This document shows, piece by piece, positions 42,213-50,069 of a stretch of 64,000 bases of DNA. Location of the stretch: contig KI911459.1 of NCBI GenBank assembly GCA_000514715.1, positions 248,001-312,000 on the forward strand, read 5' to 3'. The position numbers and the translations under genes were made by a program. Position 1 is the first letter of the stretch, and every line of letters begins with the position of its first letter. This DNA is from Streptomyces sp. CNH099 (lineage in GTDB: Bacteria; Actinomycetota; Actinomycetes; Streptomycetales; Streptomycetaceae). The notes beneath the pieces were generated by a model. It saw only the letters and a list, made by a program, of their open reading frames with translations. It did not search any database and was not told the DNA's origin.

Positions 42213-43159
42213 GTCTCGCCTCGCCCGGGTGGCTCGTCCTGCTCGCGCCGCTCGCCGCCCTCGTCGTCGTCTACGTCGTCATGCAGGCCCGGCGCAGCCG
42301 GTACGCCGTCCGGTTCACCAACGTCGACCTGCTCGACAAGGTCATGCCGCGCCGCCCCGGCTGGCGCCGGCACGTGCCGGCCACCGCGTTCTGCGCCATG
42401 GCCGGGCTGCTCATCGTCGGCTTCGCCCGGCCCACCGCCGAGACCGAGGTGCCGCGGGAGCGGGCGACGATCATGGTCGCGCTGGATGTGTCCGTCTCCA
42501 TGCGGGCCACCGACGTGCGTCCGTCGCGGTTCACCGCCGCGCAGGACGCCGCCCAGGCGTTCGTCGGCGAGCTGCCGGAGCGGTTCAACGTCGGGCTCGT
42601 CACCTTCAGCGGCACCTCCGCCGTCGCCCTGCCCCCGACCACCGACCGCGAGGCCATGCGCCGCGCGCTCGACCGGCTGGACACCCGGCAGGGCACCGCG
42701 ATCGGCGAGGCGGTGTTCTCGGCCGCCGAGGCGATCCGCACCCTGGACGCACAGGCCGAGCGCCGCCCGCCGCCCGCCCACGTCGTGCTGCTCTCCGACG
42801 GGCAGAACACCACCGGCCGCGCCACGGCCGCCGCCGCGGAGGAGGCGGCGGCCGCCGGGATCCCGGTGTCCACGATCGCGTACGGCACCGAGGACGGCAC
42901 GATCGAACTCGCCGGCGGGCAGAGCGTCCCCGTGCCGGTGGACGGGCCCGCGCTGGCGGAGCTGGCCGCCGCCACCGGCGGCGCGTTCCACGAGGCCGCC
43001 TCCGGCGCGGAGCTGGAGGCCGTGTACGAGGACATCGGCAGCTCCGTCGGCTACCGCACCGAGGAGCGCGAGGTCTGGCAGTGGTTCGTCGCCGGCGCGC
43101 TGGTCGCGGCGCTGCTGGCCGCGGCCACGTCCCTGCTGTGGTTCTCGCGCCTACCGTGA
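42209..43159 (+). CDS. Membrane-anchored VWA-domain protein (BatA-like)
   Basis: The 316-aa protein begins with a hydrophobic helix (WLVLLAPLAALVVVYVVMQARRS), then a second helix (about 57-71), a VWA domain with an intact MIDAS (ALDVSVSMRATDV, SGTSAVAL, LLSDGQNTT) and a C-terminal helix (FVAGALVAALLAAATSLLWF). The VWA domain is extracytoplasmic if topology follows BatA/YfbK. It pairs with MoxR/DUF58 in an envelope-linked complex by family analogy. ATG 42209 is six bases after GGAGG (42198-42202). It ends 11 bp before the protease gene. Confidence 0.91.
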   Translation: MSLASPGWLVLLAPLAALVVVYVVMQARRSRYAVRFTNVDLLDKVMPRRPGWRRHVPATAFCAMAGLLIVGFARPTAETEVPRERATIMVALDVSVSMRATDVRPSRFTAAQDAAQAFVGELPERFNVGLVTFSGTSAVALPPTTDREAMRRALDRLDTRQGTAIGEAVFSAAEAIRTLDAQAERRPPPAHVVLLSDGQNTTGRATAAAAEEAAAAGIPVSTIAYGTEDGTIELAGGQSVPVPVDGPALAELAAATGGAFHEAASGAELEAVYEDIGSSVGYRTEEREVWQWFVAGALVAALLAAATSLLWFSRLP

Positions 43160-43170
43160 GGAGAACGTCC

Positions 43171-44082
43171 GTGCCCCATCCCCGTCCCGGCCTCGGCGAG
43201 CCCCGCGGCCCCGCGTTCACCGCCGGCGTCCGCCCCGCCGCGGACCCCCGCCCGGCGGGTACGCCGCCGCCCGGGCCCGGGCAGCCGGCGTCCCCGTACC
43301 CCGGCACCCCCGTGACCCCGCCCCCGGCGCCGCGCCGTGCGGCGAACCGCGCCCTGGCCGCCGCCGTCGTCGCCGCAGTCCTCGCCGGCGGCGCGGCCGG
43401 GTTCGCCGCCGGCGAGATACGCGGCCCCGGGGGCGGCGAGGAGGCGGCGGCCGGCGAGCCCCCACCGGCCGCCGCCGGGCGGCCTCCGGGCGACCTCGAC
43501 AGCGTCGCCGCCCGGGTGCTGCCCAGCGTGGTGTCGGTGCAGGCCGGCGGCCGGCAGGGCTCCGGCTTCGTCTTCGACGACCGCGGCCGCGTCCTCACCA
43601 ACGCCCACGTCGTCGGCGGCGCCACCGACGCCTCCGTCGTGCTGCACAGCGGGCGCCGCCTCGACGCGGAGGTGCTCGGCCGCGACACCGGCAGGGACGT
43701 GGCGGTGCTGGACGTGACCGGTCCGTACGCCCCGCGCCCGCTGCCCCGGGGCCGCTCCGCGGACCTGGCCGTCGCCGACTCCGTCCTCGCCATCGGCTCG
43801 CCGCTGGGCCTGTCCGGCACGGTCACCTCCGGCATCGTCAGCGCCGTGGACCGCGAGGTCTCCCTCGGCGACGGCGGCCGGCAGCGCGCGGTGCAGACCG
43901 ACGCCTCCATCAACCCCGGCAACTCCGGCGGCCCGCTGGTGGACGCGCGCGGGCGGGTCGTCGGCATCAACACCGCCATCGCCTCGCTGGACCGGGGCAG
44001 CGGCGGCTCGATCGGCATCGGCTTCGCCGTGCCGGTGGAGGACGCGGTCCGGGCGGCGGACTCGATCATCGACGGGGATTAG
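43171..44082 (+). CDS. HtrA-like (S1C) trypsin-type serine protease, membrane anchored, no PDZ
   Basis: The 303-aa protein has a Pro-rich cytosolic start (about 1-60), one membrane helix (NRALAAAVVAAVLAGGAAGF), a short linker and an S1C protease domain. The triad is His146 in LTNAHVVGG, Asp176 in GRDVAVLD and Ser252 in NPGNSGGPLV. No PDZ domain follows; the chain stops after the protease domain. HtrA-type proteases handle misfolded envelope proteins. GTG 43171 lies behind GTGAGGAG (43156-43163) which overlaps the VWA stop. A two-component system starts 9 bp downstream, likely sensing envelope stress and controlling this operon. Confidence 0.92.
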   Translation: MPHPRPGLGEPRGPAFTAGVRPAADPRPAGTPPPGPGQPASPYPGTPVTPPPAPRRAANRALAAAVVAAVLAGGAAGFAAGEIRGPGGGEEAAAGEPPPAAAGRPPGDLDSVAARVLPSVVSVQAGGRQGSGFVFDDRGRVLTNAHVVGGATDASVVLHSGRRLDAEVLGRDTGRDVAVLDVTGPYAPRPLPRGRSADLAVADSVLAIGSPLGLSGTVTSGIVSAVDREVSLGDGGRQRAVQTDASINPGNSGGPLVDARGRVVGINTAIASLDRGSGGSIGIGFAVPVEDAVRAADSIIDGD

Positions 44083-44091
44083 GTTCGTGTC

Positions 44092-44763
44092 ATGCGGATT
44101 CTCGTGGTCGAGGACGAAGAGGACCTGGTGGGCGCGCTCAGGGTGGGGCTCGTACGCTCCGGGTACGCGGTCGACACGGTCGCCGACGTGGACGGCGCGC
44201 TGGAGAAGCTCGGGGTCAACGAGTACGACCTCGTGTTGCTCGACCTCACCCTGCCCGACGGCGACGGCCTCGCCGTCTGCCGGGAGATACGCGCGGCCCC
44301 CGGCGGGCCGCGGATCCTGATGCTCACCGCCCGCGACCGCCTCGCCGACCGGGTGCGGGGCCTCGACGCGGGCGCCGACGACTACCTCGTCAAGCCGTTC
44401 GCGCTGCCGGAGCTGCTGGCCCGGATACGGGCCCTGCTGCGCCGCGACGAGGGCGGCACCTCCGTCGTGGAGGTCGGCGAACTGCGGCTGGACACCGCCC
44501 GGTTCGAGGCGTACCGCGGGACCCGCCCGCTGCGGCTGACCCCCAAGGAGTTCGGCGTGCTGCACTACCTGATGACCCGGCCCGGCCGGGTCGTCTCCGC
44601 CGAGGAGCTGCTGGAGCACGTCTGGGACGAGAACGCCGACCCGTTCACCAACACCGTGCGGGTCACGGTCGGATCGCTGCGCCGCAAGGTCACCGGCCAG
44701 GACGAGCCGCTCATCGAGACCGTCATCAGGCACGGCTACCGGCTCAAGGAGGAGACGCCGTGA
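44092..44763 (+). CDS. OmpR-family response regulator of the MoxR-protease module
   Basis: The 223-aa regulator has a receiver domain with VVEDEED, phosphoacceptor Asp51 in LVLLDLTLPDGDG, switch residues in LMLTARD and YLVKPFA, and a C-terminal winged helix (about 125-222, PLRLTPKEFGVLHYLMTRPG to VRVTVGSLRRKV and RHGYRLKEE). ATG 44092 is 9 bp after the protease stop. The stop overlaps the kinase GTG (GTGA). Position suggests it regulates the upstream protease/MoxR genes. Confidence 0.93.
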   Translation: MRILVVEDEEDLVGALRVGLVRSGYAVDTVADVDGALEKLGVNEYDLVLLDLTLPDGDGLAVCREIRAAPGGPRILMLTARDRLADRVRGLDAGADDYLVKPFALPELLARIRALLRRDEGGTSVVEVGELRLDTARFEAYRGTRPLRLTPKEFGVLHYLMTRPGRVVSAEELLEHVWDENADPFTNTVRVTVGSLRRKVTGQDEPLIETVIRHGYRLKEETP

Positions 44764-46019
44764 GGCGGCCCCGGCTGCCGCTGCCGGCGTTCGTCCACAC
44801 CATCCGCTTCCGGCTCACCGTGCTGTACTCGGTGCTGGTGTTCTGCCTGACCGCGCTGGTCCTCGGCGGCGCCTACGTCGCCGTGCAGCGCAGCGGCGAC
44901 GCCCACCCCGTCAGCAAGGAGCTGGAGGCCGAGAAGCAGATCGACGGCGTGGCCGTCGGCCGGATCGACGTCGTCAAGGCCGAGGACGTCGAGGCCGCCG
45001 TCAACTACGAGACACTGGGCAACCTGCGCAACTTCTCCTTCGCCGTCCTCGGCGGCGTGGCCGTCGCCAGCCTCGGCACCGGCTGGGTGCTCTCCGGCCG
45101 GGCACTGCGCCCCGTCCGCGCCATCGCCCGTACCGCCGAGGAGATCCAGGCCGGCAGCGACCTGTCCCGCCGCATCCGGCTCGACGGCCCGCGCGACGAG
45201 CTGCGCATGGTCGCCGACACCGTCGACTCCATGCTCGACCGGCTCGACGGCGCTTTCGCCGCGCAGCGCCAGCTCGTCGACGACGCCTCGCACGAGCTGC
45301 GCACCCCGCTGGCCATCATCCGGGCCAACCTCGACGCGGTGCTCACGGTCGAGGAGTCGGAGCCGGAGGAGCGCCGGCGCGCCGTCGCCGTCGTCGACCG
45401 GGCCACGACGCGGATGACGCGGCTGGTGGAGGACCTGCTCGCCACCGCGCGGCGGTCGGCCGCCGCGTTCGCCGACGCGGACGTGGACCTGGCGGCGGTC
45501 GCGGACGAGGCGTGCGAGGAGTTCGCGCCGCTGGCGGCGGAGCGGGGGCTGGTCATCCGGCGGCGGCTGGACGAGGGCCTGGTGCTGATCGGCGACCCGT
45601 ACGCGCTGCGCCGGGCCGTCGGCAACCTGCTCTCCAACGCGGTGCGCCTCGCGCCGGCCGGCACCCGCGTCACCGTCGCGGCCGGCCGGGCGGAGGGCTG
45701 GCTGTGGATCGCCGTGCAGGACGCCGGGCCGGGCATCGGCGAGGGCGAGCAGGCCCGGGTCTTCGACCGGTTCTGGCGCGGCGACACCGGCCAGGAGGGC
45801 CGGCCCCGGGACCGGCACGCGGGGCTGGGGCTGGCGATCGTGCGGCAGATCGTCGAGTCGCACGGCGGCCGCCCGCGGCTGTTCTCGCGGGTGGGCGCGG
45901 GCAGCACGTTCGTGCTGTGGCTGCCGGAGGTGGGCGCGGAGGCCGGCGCCCGCGGGGCCGCCGGGCCGCCGGACGGGCTGCCCGCGGAGATGCGGGACGC
46001 GGAGGTGCCGGGGAAGTAG
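44760..46019 (+). CDS. Membrane sensor histidine kinase of the MoxR-protease module
   Basis: The 419-aa kinase has helix 1 (about 19-40, LTVLYSVLVFCLTALVLGGAY), a short extracytoplasmic loop of about 55 residues, helix 2 (about 95-115) and a HAMP domain. His178 sits in DDASHELRTPLAIIRANLD. N box AVGNLLSNAVRLAP, G1 DAGPGIGEG, F box FDRFWRG and G2 HAGLGLAIVRQIV complete the ATPase. The C terminus is an Ala/Gly/Glu-rich tail. GTG 44760 overlaps the regulator stop. A short sensor loop fits sensing within or near the membrane. Confidence 0.93.
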   Translation: MRRPRLPLPAFVHTIRFRLTVLYSVLVFCLTALVLGGAYVAVQRSGDAHPVSKELEAEKQIDGVAVGRIDVVKAEDVEAAVNYETLGNLRNFSFAVLGGVAVASLGTGWVLSGRALRPVRAIARTAEEIQAGSDLSRRIRLDGPRDELRMVADTVDSMLDRLDGAFAAQRQLVDDASHELRTPLAIIRANLDAVLTVEESEPEERRRAVAVVDRATTRMTRLVEDLLATARRSAAAFADADVDLAAVADEACEEFAPLAAERGLVIRRRLDEGLVLIGDPYALRRAVGNLLSNAVRLAPAGTRVTVAAGRAEGWLWIAVQDAGPGIGEGEQARVFDRFWRGDTGQEGRPRDRHAGLGLAIVRQIVESHGGRPRLFSRVGAGSTFVLWLPEVGAEAGARGAAGPPDGLPAEMRDAEVPGK

Positions 46020-46042
46020 CCGCCGCGCCGCCTGGCGGCGGC

Positions 46043-46093
46043 GCCCGTACCGTACGGGCCGGGGCGGCGGGCCCCTAGGGCCTGTGCCCTAGG
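46043..46093. terminator. Hairpins between kinase and PlsC genes; plsC stop codon in a stem
   Basis: GCCCGTAC (46043-46050) pairs with GTACGGGC (46052-46059). CCTAGGGC (46074-46081) pairs with GCCCTAGG (46086-46093) around a CTGT loop; this second stem contains the plsC stop (reverse TAG, 46089-46091). The convergent genes probably share these structures. Confidence 0.6.
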
Positions 46094-46760
46094 CCGCGGA
46101 CTTGACCTTCGTGGCGTACACGTCGACGTACTCCTGTCCGGAGAGCCGCATGACCTCGCTCATCACCTCGTCGGCCACGGCACGCAGCACGTACCGGTCG
46201 CGGTCCATGCCCTCGTAGCGGGAGAAGTCCAGCGGCGGCGCGAAGCGGACCGTGAAGCGGGCGATGCGCGGCCGGCCCGAGCCGCCCGGCTGGATCCTCT
46301 CCGTGCCGACCATCGCGAACGGCACCACCGGCGCGCCGGTCATCAGCGTCAGCCGCGCCACGCCCGTACGCGCCCGGTACAGCCGGCCGTCGGGGGAGCG
46401 GGTGCCCTCCGGGTAGATGGCGAAGACCCGGCCCTCCTCCAGGATCCGGCGGCCGGTCATCAGCGCCGCGACGCCGCCGCGGCCGCCGTCCCGGTCCACC
46501 GGGATCATCCCGACCGAGGTGAAGAACCAGGCCATCAGCCGGCCCTTGACGCCCCTGCCGGTGACGTACTCGTCCTTGCCGATGAAGAACACCGGCCGCT
46601 TCACCACCAGGCCGAGGAACATCGAGTCGACGAACGTGAGGTGGTTGCCGGCGAGGACGACCGGACCCGTCCCGGGAATGTGCTCGTGGCCCTCCACCCG
46701 CGGGCGGTACAGGACACGCATGAGCAAGCCGAGAAACGCCTTGATCAGGATGCGGAACAA
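46089..46760 (-). CDS. 1-acyl-sn-glycerol-3-phosphate acyltransferase (PlsC-like)
   Basis: The 223-aa protein has the HX4D acyltransferase motif in LAGNHLTFVDSMFLG (about 38-52), a second motif GMIPVDRDGGRG, and the acylphosphate-binding IYPEGTRSPDG. An N-terminal hydrophobic helix FRILIKAFLGLLMRVLY anchors it in the membrane. It transfers an acyl chain to lysophosphatidate or a related acceptor in phospholipid synthesis. The start is TTG 46760 with GGAGG within a GGAGGATCCTCC palindrome upstream; the next start (46868) adds a basic unconserved stretch. It diverges from the GDPD gene. Confidence 0.88.
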   Translation of the reverse strand: MFRILIKAFLGLLMRVLYRPRVEGHEHIPGTGPVVLAGNHLTFVDSMFLGLVVKRPVFFIGKDEYVTGRGVKGRLMAWFFTSVGMIPVDRDGGRGGVAALMTGRRILEEGRVFAIYPEGTRSPDGRLYRARTGVARLTLMTGAPVVPFAMVGTERIQPGGSGRPRIARFTVRFAPPLDFSRYEGMDRDRYVLRAVADEVMSEVMRLSGQEYVDVYATKVKSAA

Positions 46761-46975
46761 GGGAGGATCCTCCGGTCGGGACGGTGACGCTTGCGACCAT
46801 ACTCGCCTGCCCGCGCGGTGCCCACTCCGGTTCAACCGCCCGGGACGCGGTGTTGCCGACGATTTCACGAGCGCGCCGCCGCACGTCTCCCGCGTCCCCG
46901 CCGGGGCGCCCTAACATCGGGCCGTCTTTTGTCGAGGCGCCGGTACGGCGCGGGTACGACGGAGAGGTAGCGGAC

Positions 46976-48145
46976 ATGAGCGACGGCGGTACGGAGCGGC
47001 GGAAGCCCGCCAGACGCGCGGTACTCGGCGCGGCGGCGCTGGGCGGCGCGGCGGCCGCGGCGGGCCTGCCCGGCACGGCGCGGGCCGCGGGCCGGCCCGG
47101 CGGCCACGGCGGGCGCGGGCCGGGTCGGCGGCTGCCGAACCCGGCGGTGATCGCGCACCGCGGGGCCAGCGGCTACCGGCCGGAGCACACCCTCGGCGCG
47201 TACCAGTTCGCGCTGGACATGGGCGCCGACGTCATCGAGCAGGACCTCGTCCCGACCAGGGACGGCCACCTCGTCTGCCGCCACGAGAACGAGATCGGCG
47301 GCACCACCGACGTCGCCGACCACCCCGAGTTCGCCGGCCGCAGGACGACCAGGACGGTCGACGGCAGGCAGATCACCGGCTGGTTCACCGAGGACTTCAC
47401 CCTCGCCGAGCTGAAGACGCTGCGCGCCACGGAGCGCATCGCGGACGTGCGGCAGCGCAACACCCTCTACGACGGCCGCTGGGAGGTGCCCACCTTCGAA
47501 GAGGTGCTGCGGTGGGCGGAGCGGCAGCGGCGCGGCGCCGGGCGGCCGGTGTGGCTGCACGTGGAGACGAAGCACCCGACCTACTTCCGCTCGATCGGCC
47601 TGGAGCTGGAGAAGCCGCTGGCGCGGCTGCTGCGCCGCCACGGCCGGGACCGGCGCAACTCGCCGGTCTTCCTGCAGTCGTTCGAGCCCACCAGCGTCGA
47701 GCGGCTCGCGGGGCTCGTCGACTCCCCGGTCGTCGTGCTGCTCGGCGGGGCCTCCTCGCGGCCGTGGGACTTCGTCGAGGCGGGCGACCCGCGCACCGTC
47801 GCGGACCTGGTCACGCCCGAGGGGCTGGCGTGGATCGCGGGCTTCGCCCAGGGCATCGGCCCCACCCTGGACCTGGTCATCCCGAAGGACTCCGCCGGCC
47901 GGCTGCTGGAGCCCACCACCCTCGTCCGCGACGCGCACGACGCCGGGCTGGTGCTGCACCCGTACACGATGCGCAACGAGAACGCCTTCCTGCCGCGGGA
48001 CTTCCGCACGGGTGACGACCCGGCGCAGTACGGCGACGCCTTCGGCGCGTTCCAGGTCTACTTCGAGACGGGCATCGACGGCGTCTTCACCGACAACCCC
48101 GACACCGGACTCCTCGCCCGGGACGACTTCCTCTCGAAGGGGTGA
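46976..48145 (+). CDS. glpQ: Tat-exported glycerophosphodiester phosphodiesterase
   Basis: The enzyme hydrolyses glycerophosphodiesters to glycerol-3-phosphate and alcohol. The 389-aa protein has a twin-arginine signal (PARRAVLGAAALGGAAAAAG), then the GDPD domain with IAHRGASGYRPEHTLGAY (His61, Arg62 and Glu), GADVIEQDLVPTRDGHLVCRHE, HVETKHPTYF and FTDNPDTG near the end. It is longer than cytosolic UgpQ and matches periplasmic-type GlpQ. ATG 46976 is 9 nt after GGAGAGG. The neighbouring divergent PlsC gene fits a phospholipid or teichoic acid turnover context. Confidence 0.93.
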   Translation: MSDGGTERRKPARRAVLGAAALGGAAAAAGLPGTARAAGRPGGHGGRGPGRRLPNPAVIAHRGASGYRPEHTLGAYQFALDMGADVIEQDLVPTRDGHLVCRHENEIGGTTDVADHPEFAGRRTTRTVDGRQITGWFTEDFTLAELKTLRATERIADVRQRNTLYDGRWEVPTFEEVLRWAERQRRGAGRPVWLHVETKHPTYFRSIGLELEKPLARLLRRHGRDRRNSPVFLQSFEPTSVERLAGLVDSPVVVLLGGASSRPWDFVEAGDPRTVADLVTPEGLAWIAGFAQGIGPTLDLVIPKDSAGRLLEPTTLVRDAHDAGLVLHPYTMRNENAFLPRDFRTGDDPAQYGDAFGAFQVYFETGIDGVFTDNPDTGLLARDDFLSKG

Positions 48146-48196
48146 TCCTGCGGGCCGCCGGCAACCGGCGGCCCCGGTGCGCCCGTCGCTCCCGGT

Positions 48197-48748
48197 GTGG
48201 CCACCGAGCATCCAGACGAGCACGGCCCGGCCGCCGCGCTGCGCCCGCTGCTGCGGGCGGAGGCGGCGGCCGAGGCGTACGCGGCCGGGGTCGAGGCCGC
48301 GGACGTCGAGCAGTGCGTGCTGCTGCGGCTGCTGGAGCGGGACGGCACGGCGGCGGCCGTGGACGCGGGCTGGGTGCGCGCCGCGGTACGGGCCGAGGTG
48401 CGCGCCGAGCGGCGGCGGGCCCGGCGCGAGGTGCCGTACGGCACGGCGGGGCCGGGGGTGTACGGCCCGCCGGGGGCCGGCGCGTACGGGGACGATCCCG
48501 CGGCCCTCGCGCTCGCCGCCGAGCGGCGCCGCGCCCTGCGCGCGGCGGTGCGCCGGCTCCCCGGCCGCTGCCCGCGCCTCCTCGCCGCGCTGCTCGACCG
48601 GACCGACCCCACGTACCGGGATATCTCCGGCGAGTTGGCAATATCACAGGGAAGCCTCGGCCCCGTCCGTAGCCATTGCCTGACCGCGCTGCGCAGAATG
48701 CTCACGGCGGAGGTTGCGCCGGGTGAAGTGCGGGGAAACACGCGGTAG
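48197..48748 (+). CDS. ECF sigma-factor-like protein
   Basis: The 183-aa protein has a region-4-like HTH at the C terminus (about 118-165: AAVRRLPGRCPRLLAALLDRTDPTYRDISGE, cited in parts as LPGRCPRLLAALLD and DISGELAISQGSLGPVRSHC). The N-terminal half has helices reminiscent of sigma region 2 but lacks a clear -10 recognition motif; it includes a Gly/Tyr-rich linker (YGTAGPGVYGPPGAGAYGDD). No anti-sigma gene is adjacent. By recollection a similar gene lies between glpQ and a GNAT gene in Streptomyces coelicolor. GTG 48197 is the likely start, 51 bp after GDPD. The role is uncertain. Confidence 0.7.
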   Translation: MATEHPDEHGPAAALRPLLRAEAAAEAYAAGVEAADVEQCVLLRLLERDGTAAAVDAGWVRAAVRAEVRAERRRARREVPYGTAGPGVYGPPGAGAYGDDPAALALAAERRRALRAAVRRLPGRCPRLLAALLDRTDPTYRDISGELAISQGSLGPVRSHCLTALRRMLTAEVAPGEVRGNTR

Positions 48749-48801
48749 GCCGCAGGTTTTGCGGCCTGTCCACTGGGGTGCACAAGGGAGGCGGGCGCGG
48801 C

Positions 48802-49326
48802 ATGGGCAAGAGTGTGACGATTACGCCGGCGACGAACGACGACGCCGAGCAGGTCCTGAAGCTCCAGTACCTCTGCTACCAGGCCGAGGCCGCGCTCTAC
48901 GGCGACTACCGCATACCCCCGCTCACCGAGACCCTCGACGAGCTGCGCGCGGAGTTCGACCGCGGCGCCGCCGTCGTCGCCCGCCTCGGCGACGAGGTTG
49001 TCGGTGCCGTACGCGGCGCGGTCGGGGAGAACGGCACCGCCGTCATCGGCCGGCTCATCGTGCACCCCCGGCTGCAGGGCCACGGGCTCGGCGCCCGGCT
49101 GCTGCTCGCCATGGAGGTCCGGCTCGCGGAGGGCGGGGCGCCGGTCAAGCGGTTCCAGCTGTTCACCGGGCACCGCAGCGAGGCGAACCTCCGGCTGTAC
49201 CGGCGGCTGGGCTACGAGCCGGTGGGCACGGAGAAGGTCAGCGCGAGGCTGAGCCTGGTCACTCTGGAGAAGGCTCCGCAGAATCCCGCTCCGCCGGCCG
49301 TCTCCTCAGCCACCACAGCCCGATGA
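48802..49326 (+). CDS. GNAT N-acetyltransferase
   Basis: The 174-aa protein carries the GNAT fold: VTITPATNDDAEQVLKLQYLCYQAEA, strand EVVGAVRGAVGENGTAVIGRLIVHPRLQGHGLGARLLLAM (here in pieces, with acetyl-CoA loop LQGHGLGA) and TGHRSEANLRLYRRLGYE. Substrate unknown. ATG 48802 follows GGGAGG (48786-48791). Its last 68 bases overlap the 3' end of the convergent membrane-protein gene. Conserved in position after the sigma-like gene. Confidence 0.86.
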   Translation: MGKSVTITPATNDDAEQVLKLQYLCYQAEAALYGDYRIPPLTETLDELRAEFDRGAAVVARLGDEVVGAVRGAVGENGTAVIGRLIVHPRLQGHGLGARLLLAMEVRLAEGGAPVKRFQLFTGHRSEANLRLYRRLGYEPVGTEKVSARLSLVTLEKAPQNPAPPAVSSATTAR

Positions 49327-49708
49327 CCGGCAGGATGACGGGCAGGAAGAGGTAGCCGCGGCCGTAGTCGGACCACACGGTCTGGTCCGGGAACTCGGAC
49401 GGCTGCACCTCGGTCCAGGTGCCGATCGCGAGCACGCCGACCAGCTCGGCGGTGATGCACACCAGGGCGAGCCGGCGCGCCGTCTCGCCGCCGCGGGCGA
49501 GGGCGACGGTGATGAAGACGTAGACGACGGCGGCCAGCGCGGACAGCAGGTACGCGAGCGGCGCCTCGTCGAACTGCGTGCTCAGCTGGTAGACCGCCCG
49601 GGAGGTGGCGCCCACGGCGAACACGCCGTACAGCGTGAGGATCAGCCGCCCGGGCCCGCCGGACAGGCGCGTACGCGGCTCCCCGGCCGCCGGCTGCCGC
49701 TCAGCCAC
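49259..49708 (-). CDS. Small four-helix membrane protein, unknown function
   Basis: This 149-aa protein has four hydrophobic segments: LILTLYGVFAVGATSRAVYQ, LLSALAAVVYVFITVALA, LALVCITAELVGVLAIGTW and LFLPVILPVIGLWWLRRRP, with WSDYGRGYLFLPV between the third and fourth. No catalytic motif is seen. GTG 49708 overlaps the end of the preceding reverse-strand gene (stop 49701-49703), so the two membrane proteins are co-translated. It ends with acidic residues inside the convergent GNAT gene. By recollection, paired short membrane proteins of this kind are common beside metNIQ in Streptomyces. Confidence 0.75.
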   Translation of the reverse strand: MAERQPAAGEPRTRLSGGPGRLILTLYGVFAVGATSRAVYQLSTQFDEAPLAYLLSALAAVVYVFITVALARGGETARRLALVCITAELVGVLAIGTWTEVQPSEFPDQTVWSDYGRGYLFLPVILPVIGLWWLRRRPAERDSAEPSPE

Positions 49709-50069
49709 CGGTGCCCACCCAGATGTCGTACAGCCGCACCTGCAGCACGGCCAGGACGAACCCCCCGACGGCCACCGTCGCCGAGCCCCAGCGGCTGCGC
49801 TCCGACAGCGACAGCACCCCGACCGCCGGCACCGCGAACCCGGCGGCCAGCAGGTAGGCGACGAACACGGCCGTGCCCTCGTCCGGGTCCTCGCCGCCGC
49901 CGAGCCGCACCAGGCCGACCACCACCTGCGCCAGCGCGAGCACCGTCACCACGGCCATGCCGCCGAAGTGCCAGTCCTTCGTGGGCTCGTCCTTGACGGC
50001 GGCGTACCCGCACCAGGCCGCGAGAGCGAGCGCGGCCAGCGCGACCGCGATCGTCAAGGGGGTGAACAT
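49701..50069 (-). CDS. Small membrane protein, unknown function
   Basis: The 122-aa protein has about four membrane helices (LTIAVALAALALAAWCGYAA, FGGMAVVTVLALAQVVVGLV, FVAYLLAAGFAVPAVGVLSL and SATVAVGGFVLAVLQVRLY). The loop between helices 1 and 2 is KDEPTKDWHFGG. No family is assigned. ATG 50069 is the start. Its stop lies within the start of the next reverse gene, forming a two-gene operon that diverges from the metN leader. Confidence 0.75.
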   Translation of the reverse strand: MFTPLTIAVALAALALAAWCGYAAVKDEPTKDWHFGGMAVVTVLALAQVVVGLVRLGGGEDPDEGTAVFVAYLLAAGFAVPAVGVLSLSERSRWGSATVAVGGFVLAVLQVRLYDIWVGTGG

